DNA of 64,000 bases, from the NCBI GenBank assembly GCA_018857735.1, contig JABMCL010000991.1:92501-156500 (forward strand), given 5' to 3'. The DNA comes from Alviniconcha marisindica. Taxonomy: Eukaryota > Mollusca > Gastropoda > Provannidae. The position numbers and the translations under genes are program-made. Under the pieces are notes generated by a model. The model worked only from the letters and a program-made list of their open reading frames with translations, was not told where the DNA came from and searched no databases. Numbering within the stretch: the first letter of the stretch is position 1; each line of letters begins with the position of its first letter. Shown here one piece after another: positions 1 through 9,654 of the stretch.

Positions 1-219
1 CCATGTTTACTTAGTTACTTACACCTCCATACCCCCTTCCCCCCTTTCTCCCGGTCCCTAACAAGCCTTATGGTTTCTGTGGACGTAACAAGCCTTATGG
101 TTTCTGTGGACGTTAAGCACCATGTTTCCTTACTTACACCTCCATACCCCCTTCTCTCCGTCCCTAATAAGCCCTGTGGACGTTAAGCACCATGTTCACT
201 TACTCACTTACTGTTTCAG
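1..219 (+). repeat. Intron end made of three SINE-A 3' tails
   Basis: Three partial copies of the SINE-A 3' tail (CCTTATGGTTTCTGTGGACG, then a TTAAGCACCATG-type end and a CTTA-rich tail) fill the intron upstream of the APOL-like exon. The last copy ends about ten bases before the acceptor AG at 218-219, so the branch-point and pyrimidine region of this 3' splice site is largely SINE-derived. The repeat is seen directly; the effect on splicing is inferred. Confidence 0.75.
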
Positions 220-734
220 TGCGTCTGCTAGCAGCCGGCGCCATAGTCCTTCTTGGAGGGCCGGCGAGTCTGGTGCTGACGGCCGGGAAGGCGGCGATGA
301 TGACGGCTCTGGCAGGATCAGCGACGTCTGTGGCGGCTTCGGCCGTCGAGGCCGTCGTTCAGGGCAAACAGGTCAAGTCTGTGCAGGAGAAGATGGAAAC
401 GCTGAAAGAACATATTCGAGACTACGTTCTGTACTCCGACATGTTCGGCCAGTTTCCCGAGGGCGAGCTGAGGGGCAAGCTGTGTGCCGCCGGCAGACGC
501 GTGCTGGCGGCTGGCCATCAGCTTCGCGCGCTACTGTCCAAAGCCGCGGCGAATGCCTCGGCCAAGCTCTTGGGCAGCGCTACCGTGTGTAGTGGCATTT
601 TCTCCCTCGGCTCCACCATCTACGGTCTGGTCAACGAAATAAAGGAACTGGACGGAGGCAGAGAGACAGAGGTGATCCAGCACCTCCATCGGTTGAAACA
701 AGACGTGGAGGATATAGCACAGGGAAAGTTTTAG
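220..734 (+). CDS. Apolipoprotein-L-like protein, copy 1, last coding exon (partial gene)
   Basis: This exon follows an acceptor (TGTTTCAG) and starts with two bases of a split codon, the same phase as its paralogue at 12,654. It encodes 170 residues to a TAG stop. A Gly/Ala-rich hydrophobic hairpin comes first, ending in SATSVAASAVEAVVQ. A charged helical part with LKEHI and YVLYSDM follows, then a second hydrophobic stretch (SGIFSLGSTIYGLVNEIKEL) and a Leu/Lys heptad-like end. This is the layout of the APOL family, whose members associate with membranes and lipid; a precise role cannot be deduced. The first coding exon lies left of the window. The last residues are KF and the stop abuts SINE sequence, whereas copy 2 has a longer tail, so the C-terminus may have been shortened by an insertion. 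Family assignment is by remembered pattern, not a search. Confidence 0.75.
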
Positions 735-753
735 ACCTCCATACCCTCTCCCC

Positions 754-787
<34 letters not shown>

Positions 788-868
788 GCCCCCACCCACC
801 CACCCACCCCCTTTTCCCCGTCCTTAAAAAGACTTATGGTATTTAAGCACCATGTTTGCTTACTTAGC
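735..868 (+). repeat. SINE-A tail with poly-C, fused to APOL-like stop codon
   Basis: Directly after the TAG stop the sequence reads ACCTCCATACCC, the internal part of SINE-A, then a long poly-C run and the TTAAGCACCATGTTTGCTTAC tail. Any 3'UTR of APOL-like copy 1 therefore begins inside SINE sequence. Confidence 0.75.
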
Positions 869-877
869 ATGGAACAT

Positions 878-1038
878 AGTTCAGGAGCTGTGTGAGAGTC
901 GAGGTGGCCGTCCTGGGCTGTCCGTCCTAACGAGCCTTCTGGTTTCCGTGGACGTAAAGCTATACTGAACCATGCTTCGGCATTGGTCTCAGCTTCTCCC
1001 TAATATGTCAGCCGACATCCGAGGACATTAAGCAACAC
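878..1038 (+). repeat. Element E (about 155-bp dispersed repeat)
   Basis: This unit runs from TCAGGAGCTGTGTGAGAGTC to CATCCGAGGACATTAAG. Other copies are at 14,998-15,157 (-), 45,346-45,500 (+), 47,039-47,181 (+) and 59,768-59,926 (-), with fragments at 44,152-44,226 and 45,062-45,142. It contains GGTTTCCGTGGACGTAAAGC, nearly identical to part of the SINE-A tail. No coding capacity and no clear terminal inverted repeats were seen. Confidence 0.75.
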
Positions 1039-1489
1039 AACTGAACTGAACTGTACTTAGCATGGTCTTGGGTGAGCCCACACTCCGAGCCTGGCTCTTC
1101 GACACCCTTCCTCCAAACTCTGCCAGAACTGGTGGTGTACACTGAAGGGACACTCTTGTCGTTCCATGGAAAAACCATGACAAACTCAATTAAATAGTTA
1201 CTGGCAGCGCATAAGAGCATTTTCTCTCTCTCTCTCTCTCTTGATTTTGATTGATTTTTGTCGTTGTTTTCATGTTGTTTAATATAAACATACATACCCG
1301 TTGTTGCAAAATGAATGAATTATTAAATTATTTTTGTGGGCATGTACTATAAGCCTAGCTTGTTTAATGCGCATACAATGATTTTGATTGTCCAAATTTT
1401 CATGAATGTAAATAAACTTTGTTTAAACCAAGGGGCTTTCTTTGTGTCCACCGACCGCGGTCAGCGCCCTCCGAAAGCTTTGGGGACTA

Positions 1490-1630
1490 ATTAATAATAA
1501 TAATAATGTACATTTATCATGCGCTCATCAACGCCCTGAGCGCTCACATGATACATATTAACCTGAATATGATATTCTATACACATGTAGAGCATAGTCC
1601 TACCAAAACAATTTACATAAAGTATTATTT

Positions 1631-1674
<44 letters not shown>

Positions 1675-1830
1675 ACACACACACACACACTGACTGTAGC
1701 AGAAACAGGGTACTGATATTAGTTAGGATAGGAATACTGTGAGAAGAGGAAGGTTTTCAGTTTGGCTTTAAAAGATTACAGGGTTGAGCAGTGTCTAAGG
1801 TCTTGTGGGAATGAATTCCCAGACTGTGGA
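1490..1830 (+). repeat. Decayed retroelement 3' end with CA microsatellite
   Basis: An ATA repeat, the motif TCATGCGCTCATCAACGCCC, and a (CA)n run at about 1,635-1,690 are followed by TGACTGTAGCAGAAAC and GAATTCCCAGACTGTGGAAG. The same modules recur in the opposite orientation at 60,110-60,560. There the neighbouring sequence translates into the C-terminal tail often seen at the end of non-LTR reverse transcriptases. Read as a degraded LINE end. Confidence 0.5.
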
Positions 1831-1980
1831 AGCAACGCAGTGTCCGAGCACGCACGTAAACATGAGGCGCGTCCGCCTGAGTCCTGTCTCGATTCAAACG
1901 ATTTGGGGTTTTATTTTAACTGGTGTACGCAGTGTGCCGGCGGTTATAAAAGGAACGCCTGATATAATCTGAGTTGTTTG

Positions 1981-2310
1981 TGAGCCGATTTGGCCCAGCG
2001 GTAAGGCGTTAGGCTGGTAAAAGGAAGGACCTCGGTTCGATACCGCTTCGGCTCTCCTTTCTCTTCAAGAAGGTTGTGGTTTGTGGACACTGTCTTGTGA
2101 CTTTGTCCCTCACTTCCTACTGAAACATTAAAATGGCTCTCATCGCTGCCCATCTTAATGCAGGAGTCATTATGGTGGTGACAGTGTAGCGATAGGTATA
2201 TATAATCTCCCTCTCCCCCCCCCCCCCCCCCCACCTCCATACCCCCTTCTCCCCGTCCCTAATAAGCCTTATGGGTTCTGTGGACGTTAAGCACCATGTT
2301 TACTGACTTA
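1981..2310 (+). mobile_element. SINE-A, full-length tRNA-derived copy
   Basis: A tRNA-like head with Pol III A box (TGGCCCAGCGG) and B box (GGTTCGATACC) is followed by a conserved body (CACTGTCTTGTGACTTTGTC, then a TGGTGGTGACAGTGTAGCGA segment), a poly-C stretch and the tail GTGGACGTTAAGCACCATG. Copies occur on both strands through the window, so this is an abundant family. It has no coding capacity of its own. Confidence 0.85.
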
Positions 2311-2447
2311 ATCCGAGTTGGTCCTCTTCCCCCATCTCCATACCCCCCCCCCCCCCTTCCCCCCCGCCCCCCACTCTCCCCGTCCCTAATAAGCCTTATG
2401 GTTTCTGTGGACGTTAAGCACCATGTTTACTGACTTAATCCGAGTTG
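2311..2447 (+). repeat. Extra SINE-A tail
   Basis: A second copy of the SINE-A 3' tail sits in tandem with the preceding element. Both end in the same TGACTTAATCCGAGTTG junction, which points to local tandem duplication rather than a new insertion. Confidence 0.7.
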
Positions 2448-2624
2448 TCGGTTACAAAGCCCGCACGTAAACTTGAGATGCGTCTGCTCCGGGTAAAACA
2501 ATTAAATTATTAAATTTAATTAAATTTAATTATTTTGTTTTTAAAAATCCATTTCAAACAATTCAACACCCCCCCCCCCCCCCGTCTTTTTTGTGTTGTT
2601 GTCGTTGTTGTTGATGTTGTTGTT

Positions 2625-2818
<194 letters not shown>

Positions 2819-3059
2819 TGCCGTAGTCAATGTCGGCGGTTATAAAAGACACGTCTGATATAACCTGAGTTATCGGTTACACACTTACTGCAGTTCTAGC
2901 ACCAACGAGACTTAAGACACAACCAGTTCTGGCAGTGTTTGGAGGAAGGATTTCGTAAACCAGTGTTTGGAGTTTGTTGTGGGCCGGATCAGATAAGGTC
3001 TTTGCCATGGACCTGCATATACTGAGTTACACGTGTATGTAGCTCCATGGCTTTTGTAT

Positions 3060-3460
3060 AACGGTACGGCACAAGGCACAGCTGTGTCTTCAGATAACTT
3101 CGCTCATGTTGAGTTCTCGTTCTAAGGTGGGATCTAGTAGATATATATAAAATAAAACATAAAAAAACTAATTACATGTTTTTGTGCAACGGAGGAGAAG
3201 AAATGAAAATGCCCCACCTTCTCAAATCATTATGCGTGATTTTGTTTAAACACGCCCCGTTTACTTTTCTCTGCTACTTGCACTGATTGACCCGATACGG
3301 TGTCACACTAACACAACCGGAGGGCAAACATCAAAGACGCCGCGGTACGTGTCTGACCAGCCTATGACACTTGATTTCGCGTGTAACGTAGTCTGCATTC
3401 CGGCTGTGGTGAATTCTCCGAACCACCACTCTCTAAATTCGTTTTCTAAATTTGATACAA
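3060..3460 (+). repeat. Segment collinear with the region downstream of APOL-like copy 2
   Basis: Shared blocks occur in the same order in both places: GATAACTTCGCT (3,095 and 13,245), TTTAAACACGCCCC (3,243) with TTTAAATACGCCCC (13,507), TCAAAGACGCC (3,330 and 13,612), and TCGTTTTCTAAATTTG (3,438 and 13,807). This supports a segmental duplication that carried the APOL-like gene. Decayed; no coding sequence recognised. Confidence 0.55.
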
Positions 3461-3610
3461 TCTGAAATGGAAAGAGGCCCAGACTCGTGCAGAATCGACA
3501 CACAAGGGAGTTAATTAGAGCTCGAAAGACGCAACACAAACGCACCAACAAAAACCTGAGTCGCCTACGGTAACTTTCACCTGGCATGCGAGTAAATAAG
3601 GGGGCATGCT

Positions 3611-3938
3611 TAAGTAAGTAAACATGGTGCTTAACGTCCACAGAAACCATAAGGCTTATTAGGGACGGGGGGAAGAGGGGAAAGGGAGTAGGGAGGTGGG
3701 GGAAGAGGCAGATTATATACCTATCGCTACACTGTCACCACCAGAATGATTCCTGCATTAAGACGGGCAGCGATGAGAGCCATTTTGATGTTTCAGTAGG
3801 AAGTGAGGGACAAAGTCACAAGACAGTGTCCACAAAACCACAACCTTTTTGGAAGAGAAAGGAGAGCCGAAGCGGTATCGAACCGAGGTCCTTCCGCTTA
3901 CCAACCTAACGCCTTACCGCTGGGCCAAACCGGCTCAC
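3611..3938 (-). mobile_element. SINE-A, full-length copy
   Basis: The sequence reads on the minus strand from the tRNA head (TGAGCCGGTTTGGCCCAGCG) at 3,938 through A and B boxes, body and poly-C to the GTGGACGTTAAGCACCATG tail. It is very similar to the copies at 1,981 and 50,381. Confidence 0.85.
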
Positions 3939-4284
3939 TGTACCAATTTACTTGCATGCCAGATGAAAGTTACCGTAGGTGACTCAGGTCTTCGTTGTTG
4001 TGTTTGTGAGCGTTAGCTTACTCCCTTGTGTGTTGATTCAAAATTTTATATTCAAATCAGCCGCCGAAGAAAGTCCGAAATTGTAAGTTCTTGCGGGAGG
4101 CCCGCCTGACGATCGCTGGAATACATCAGGTTGAGGTAACCAAGAGGTGGCTATATATACTAACCAGGTTGTTCGCTGCTGCATACACCTTATTACTTTT
4201 TGCTGTATATTTCCTCCAGTCTGCCCATTGCACATTCTGTGACTGTGCCGAATTACATTTTATTGCATTGAGTGGATGTAAAGT

Positions 4285-4650
4285 TGTTGTTGTTGTGTGT
4301 GTGTTGGGTGTACGTGTGTGTGTGTGTGTTGGGTGTACGTGTGTGTATGTTGGGTGTACGTGTGTGTGTGTGTGTGTGTTGGGTGTACGTGTGTGTGTGT
4401 GTGTTGGGTGTACGTGTGTGTGTGTGTGTGTATGTGTGTGTTGGGTGTACGTGTGTGTGTGTGTGTTTGGTGTGTGGTGTGTGTGTGTGTGTGTACGTGC
4501 GTGTGCGTGTGTGTACGTGCGTGCATGCGTGTGTGTGTGTGTGTGTGTGTGTTGGGTGTACGTGTGTGTGTGTGTGTGTGTGTGCGTGTGTGTGTGTGTG
4601 TGTGCGTGTGTGTGTGTGTGTGTACGTGCGTGTGTGCGTGTGTGTGTTTT
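4285..4650 (+). repeat. GT-rich minisatellite
   Basis: Repeats of a GTTGGGTGTACGTGTGTG-type unit grade into plain (GT)n. Open frames on both strands are low-complexity artefacts. The preceding 3,940-4,285 holds a short inverted piece of the GTAGGTGACTCAGGTCT repeat and no recognisable gene. Confidence 0.85.
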
Positions 4651-5048
4651 GTATGGGTTTGTTTGGTTTGGTCTGGCTACTTTATTAACTTTGTATAATT
4701 GAGAATATCAATTCGTTTGTATTTTTATTTATAAATATGCAGTCAATTGTATTCATGCGTTCATTCATGTTTTACCTTCCCAGGAATACAAGAAATTGCG
4801 CTTCCATTGTAGCTGGTTGTTTTGCCTGTGTTTCTTCCTCCACTGATTCCGTTTATGTTGACGGTTTAAAAAAGAAAACGTCAAACACAATGCACGCACA
4901 CGAACAAAAGACGAAAGTACGTCTTTGCCGCACACACTGTACAACATAATTCTCAGGTGGTACAATTATTAACATTTAAATGTACTTCTTTGCCCCTTAT
5001 ATTTTGAGGAGCATTTTGAGGTAGCATACATAAATACCGAGCGAAATT

Positions 5049-5310
5049 GAAACCTTTCACTGCCCTCAGGACGTCATATGACGTCATTAGCAAAGTGCTT
5101 TAATGTCAACATATAGGACGTCATTTGATGTCCTGCTTGACTTCCGACTCTTTTATGCATACTGACGGGAAACACAGTGCTCAAAAGCGGCGTTTTTGTC
5201 TATTTTTTTGTTTGTTTTTGTTTTGGTCTGCTAAGGCCTTTTCTCGATAATGATCTTGGAAGGAAAAAACTGCATCAAAGAAAATTGTTGGCAGTGAAAG
5301 GGTTAACGAA
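5049..5310. mobile_element. Putative piggyBac-like MITE
   Basis: The left end reads AACCTTTCACTGCC and the right end is its inverse, GGCAGTGAAAGGGTTAA. A TTAA is present at the right junction, as expected for piggyBac-type target sites; the left TTAA is not intact. The interior is about 240 bp, non-coding, with a repeated GGACGTCAT motif. Confidence 0.5.
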
Positions 5311-5549
5311 TATCGGATGTATGGTGGCGGAGGAAGATTGCAGCGCTGAGAGCGAAAACTACCGCGGGTCTATTGTTTTTGAAAAACAAGCGCCTTCAGA
5401 TTAGATCCGAACGAGTGTTGACACTGTATGAGTGTAACACTGATGCACAAAATGCACTGTGCCTGCCCGTAACAGAGGCAACTGCGAGAAGATGGTGTAG
5501 CGGGAATCCTGCATTGGAACCAACAGGCAATGCTCATCGTTGATCATTC

Positions 5550-5825
5550 AACAGTAATAATAACAGGGAACTTATAGAGCGCTTTCAGAATCTCAAAGCG
5601 CTTTACAACTTGAAGAAACACATACAAGGCACAAATACACATAATAATATACAAATTAATGGGATACAAGCGTACAAAACATACGAAAATTAACAAACAT
5701 CTTGATACAAAACTGGCAAAAACACACGCACACAAAATCGCGCGCGCGCGCACGCACGCACGCACGCACGCACGCACACACACAACACACACCACACAAA
5801 CACACACACAAACACACACACACAA

Positions 5826-5866
<41 letters not shown>

Positions 5867-5880
5867 CAACACACAGCGTC
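5550..5880 (+). repeat. Short retroelement end plus CA microsatellite
   Basis: An AATAATAACAGG - TATAGAGCGCTTTC - AAAGCGCTTTACAA module precedes a (CGCA)n/(CA)n run at 5,720-5,875. Similar modules recur at 25,115, 41,645, 51,060, 56,490 and 62,400, so this is a dispersed short-element family. Confidence 0.6.
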
Positions 5881-5899
5881 GGACGAAGGGATAGGCAAG

Positions 5900-6150
5900 G
5901 AGGTGTGGAGGTGGGGGGAGAGGGAGATTATATACCTATCGCTACACTGTCACCACCAGAATGAATCCTGCATTAAGATGCACAGCGATGAGAGCCATTT
6001 TAATGTTTCAGTAATTGTGAGGGACAAAGTCACAAGACAGTGTCCACAAACCACAACCTTTTTGCAGAGAAAGGAGAGCCGAAGTGGAATCGAGCCGAAG
6101 CCCTTCTGCTTACCAGCCTAACGCCTTACCGCTAGGCCAAACCGGCTGAC
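5900..6150 (-). mobile_element. SINE-A, copy lacking the 3' tail
   Basis: The tRNA head ends at about 6,148 and the body is complete. The copy stops in the purine-rich (poly-C complement) part next to the CA array. Confidence 0.8.
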
Positions 6151-6159
6151 AGGACGAAT

Positions 6160-7050
6160 AAATAAGTAAATTGATGTTTTACGCCCAGTCAGCCAAAGCG
6201 GTTATACCAGGGCGAACAGGACGATGTGGATGAACTTCGATCGTTCCTGTCCTACTGCAAGTAAGCAAGCAAACAAGCAAGTAAGCCAGCAAGCAAGTAA
6301 GCAAACAAGCAAGCAAGTAAGCAAGCAAGCAAGTAAACTTGGTTCCTTAACGTCCACAGAAACCACAAGGTAAGCGAGTGAGTCAGTGAGTGAGTAACTA
6401 TTAAGTAAGCAATTGAGTAAGTAACTGTTGATCACGATAAAACGAACACACTAACAGTGAGTGAGTAAGTAAGTGAGTGAGTAAGTGAGCGAGCGAGTGA
6501 GTAACCATTAAATAATTAAGTAAGAAAGTAACTGTTGCTCACGATAAAACGAACACACTAATAGCAAGTGAGTGAGTAAACGAGTGAGTAACTATTAAGT
6601 AGGTAATTGAGTAAGAAACTGTTGATCACGATAAAACGAACACATTAACAGAAAGTAAGTAAGTAAGCAAGTGAGTGAGCGAGTGAGTAAATATTAAGTA
6701 GGTAATTAAGTAAGAAAGTAACTGTTAATCACGATAAAACGAACACATTAACAGCAAATAAGTAAGTGAATGAGTGAGCGAGTGAGTAACTATTAAGTAA
6801 GTAATTAAGTAAGTAAATGTTAATCATGATAAAACGAACACACTAACAGCAAATATGTAAGTACGTGAGTGAGTGAGCGAATGAGTGACTATTAAGTAAG
6901 TAAGTAAGTAACTGTTATTCACGATAAAACGAACACACTAACAGCAAATAATTAAGTGTGTGAGTGAGCGAGTGAGTGACTATTAAGTAACTATTAAGTA
7001 AGTAACTGTTAATCACGAGCAAATGAGTGAGTGAGCGAGTGAATGACTGT

Positions 7051-7095
<45 letters not shown>

Positions 7096-7322
7096 GAGTG
7101 AGTGAGTGAGTGAGTGAGTGAGTGAGTGAGTGAGTGAGTGAGTGAGTGAGTGAGTGAGTGAGTGAGTGAGTAAATAAGTGTTAATCACGATACATTAACA
7201 CGCTAACAGCAAATAAATGAGTGAGTGAGTGAGTTAGTAACTATTAAGTAATTAACTGTTGATCACGATAAATTAAAACGCTAACAGCAAATAAATGAGT
7301 GAGTGAGAGAGTTAGTAACTAT

Positions 7323-7357
<35 letters not shown>

Positions 7358-7358
7358 T

Positions 7359-7418
<60 letters not shown>

Positions 7419-7435
7419 TGTAACTGTTGATCACG
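6160..7435 (+). repeat. GTAA/GTGA array with interspersed 110-bp higher-order unit
   Basis: After a short dispersed repeat (GATGTTTTACGCCCAGTCAGC, also near 15,815 and 32,935), about 1.2 kb consist of GTAA, GTGA and GCAA tetranucleotides. They are interrupted about ten times by ACTGTTGATCACGATAAAAC and ACGAACACACTAACAGCAA. The longest pure GTAA/GTGA stretch is near 7,050-7,170. No gene. Confidence 0.85.
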
Positions 7436-7489
7436 ATAAAACGAACACGCTAAAGGCAATACCTAAGCGTATGAGCTTAGTTGCCAATT

Positions 7490-7880
7490 GACAGTACAGA
7501 TGAAATTGTAGTTCATGTGCCTATGAATATTTTAAAACTGTCCATACACAGTATGGACTTGGTCGGTTAAGATTTCCTGGTACAGCCTGTGCAAAGGGTA
7601 TACAACTTGCCTTACGACTATTAAGGTGTGTGACTTAAAACATCTTTTTAAAGAACGCTTCTCTTTTGGCTTGTAAAACACCTTTTCTGCACAGTTTGAC
7701 TATTGAGTGGATGTGCGGATGTAGAGGAAGTGGTGTTAATATGATTACTGATGTCCAGTACAGTGTAAATATGTACATATTTTTTGTGTAAAGCGCTTTA
7801 AGCTAAATTATGTTATGGACATTGCGCTATAGAAGTGTTATGTATTATTATTATTATTATTATTATTATTACGACGCCCT
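7490..7880 (+). repeat. Short-element 3' end with ATT microsatellite
   Basis: The segment ends in AAAGCGCTTTAAGC, GCGCTATAGAAGTG and (ATT)n, a typical tail of the GCGCTATA-type short repeats in this window. No coding sequence recognised. Confidence 0.5.
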
Positions 7881-7991
7881 TGTGAACTCGTCAATGGGCC
7901 ACAGGTCAGCGGAATTACATTCAATTGTAAAGTCAGTGGAGTTTGTCGTCTCGCAAAGTTTGAAGGGTGTCAAAGACCTCGCCTACATAGT

Positions 7992-8031
<40 letters not shown>

Positions 8032-8196
8032 CGGATACTCATCGTTACATTGACACGATTTACCATACTAGCCAACACAAGCTTAGCAACATGTCACTAT
8101 GAGTAGAACGGCAATTATTATGCAGAGTATCGATCGCACGTGAATCACATTTCAACTAGTGCATACGCCGAGTCAGTCAAAACACGACCTTGCCTT

Positions 8197-8517
8197 CTAA
8201 GACTTTCCGACAATACTGCTCTTCTTGAGAAATAAGTAATAGAGGCCTTGTATGGGTACACCCCAGGGATCCCTATTTTTAGATCGGTGATGGTCGAGTA
8301 GCCAAGCGTCACAACCTACCCGTACGTTTGCTCCTGTAAATTCGTGCAGGTCACATGACTGCAAGGCTGCACAGTGACATCGGCAGGTTTTCTGCCATTG
8401 TAGACCCATATACAGGTCGACGGGAACCTCTCTTAGAGACTTGAGGACCCGGAGCTCTGCCAACGTCTTATAGCAAGGTGTACACTGAGTTTCTGTGCAC
8501 ATCTGGTATGTGGTCAT
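8197..8517 (-). CDS. Hypothetical open frame in duplicated unit, copy 1
   Basis: A 106-residue open frame with several cysteines (MCTETQCTPCYKTL, QKTCRCHC). I recognise no family. No promoter or polyadenylation evidence was found; it could be an exon fragment or chance. Confidence 0.2.
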   Translation of the reverse strand: MTTYQMCTETQCTPCYKTLAELRVLKSLREVPVDLYMGLQWQKTCRCHCAALQSCDLHEFTGANVRVGCDAWLLDHHRSKNRDPWGVPIQGLYYLFLKKSSIVGKS

Positions 8518-8783
8518 TTTGTCTCTCGAAATATTTCACGCTTTTGTGAACAGTCAAACGGGGTTGGGATCTGTATGTATAAGCCAGCTGCACTTGTTAG
8601 TACACGGAAGGAGTTTATGAAATGCGCCATGTTACATTGACACGATTTACCATACTAGCCAACACAAGCTTAGCAACATGTCACTATGAGTAGAACGGCA
8701 ATTATTATGCAGAGTATCGATCGCACGTGAATCACATTTCAACTAGTGCATACGCCGAGTCAGTCAAAACACGACCTTGCCTT

Positions 8784-9089
8784 CTAAGACTTTCCGACAA
8801 TACTGCTCTTCTTGAGAAGTAAGTAATAGAGGCCTTGTATGGGTACACCCCATGGATCCCTATTTTTAGATCGGTGATGGTCGAGTAGCCAAGCGTCACA
8901 ACCTACCCGTACGTTTGCTCCAGTAAATTCGTGCAGGTCACATGACTGCAAGGCTGCACAGTGACATCGGCAGGTTTTCTGCCATTGTAGACCCATATAC
9001 AGGTCGACGGGAACCTCTCTTAGAGACTTGAGGACCCGGAGCTCTGCCAACGTCTTATAGCAAGGTGTACACTGAGTTTCTGTGCACAT
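8784..9089 (-). CDS. Hypothetical open frame in duplicated unit, copy 2
   Basis: Same frame as in copy 1, starting at an internal Met because the upstream ATG is changed to ACG. Of the three differences inside the frame, two are synonymous and one is Phe to Leu. That is too few to infer selection. Confidence 0.2.
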   Translation of the reverse strand: MCTETQCTPCYKTLAELRVLKSLREVPVDLYMGLQWQKTCRCHCAALQSCDLHEFTGANVRVGCDAWLLDHHRSKNRDPWGVPIQGLYYLLLKKSSIVGKS

Positions 9090-9303
9090 CTGGTATGTGG
9101 TCGTTTTGTCTCTCGAAATATTTCACGCTTTTGTGAACAGTCAAACGGGGTTGGGATCTGTATGTATAAGCCAGCTGCACTTGTTAGTACACGGAAGGAG
9201 TTTATGAAATGCGCCATGTTGAATTTTTCTGTCACTTGCCTGAATCTGTGAATTGGGTGCCGCGATTTCACAATGCCTAGCTTTTTTTTCCTTTTTCTTT
9301 TCC

Positions 9304-9612
9304 AGAACGTTTTGGTAATATTCAAGGAGACGGTCGGAAATTCATGAAACATTTTAAACGCCATTTTGGGAAACAATTATCAGAATCATTTAAACAGGCC
9401 CATATCTATATAAATGAAGCCAAAACTTGCAACAAAAAGTGAGTTTGATTACAGTCTGTAAAACGGTAGTCGTCGGTAGACGATCAACTTTTGTTGGAAA
9501 TTTTGGCTTCATTAGCTAGATTGTTTGAATGATTCTGACGATATCTTTGACCCAAAATGGCGTTTAAAATGTCCCAAGAATTTCCGACCGTCTCCTTGGA
9601 TATTACAAACCT
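9304..9612. mobile_element. Foldback (palindromic) element
   Basis: The arm 9,304-9,428 is the reverse complement, with mismatches, of 9,487-9,612; each carries AAAATGGCGTTTAAAATGT and TTTCCGACCGTCTCCTTG. A diverged third arm lies at 28,995-29,110. Non-coding and MITE-like. Confidence 0.7.
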
Positions 9613-9654
9613 TTCAGCATTAGTGTTGTTGTTGTTTGTTTGTTGTTGTTTTTT

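Larger units (their letters stand above)
8044..9217. repeat. 587-bp tandem direct duplication
   Basis: 8,044-8,630 is followed directly by a second copy at 8,631-9,217. I see only about four substitutions, so the duplication is recent (or an assembly artefact). Each copy holds the same minus-strand open frame. Confidence 0.9.

Noticed and set aside
1981..2055. tRNA gene at the head of SINE-A
   Set aside because: A and B boxes are present, but the cloverleaf is imperfect and the sequence continues into a repeated body; a SINE promoter, not a tRNA gene.
6240..7435. CRISPR-like array (regular repeats with spacers)
   Set aside because: Eukaryotic tetranucleotide satellite; the spacer is itself repeated and no cas-like genes exist in the window.
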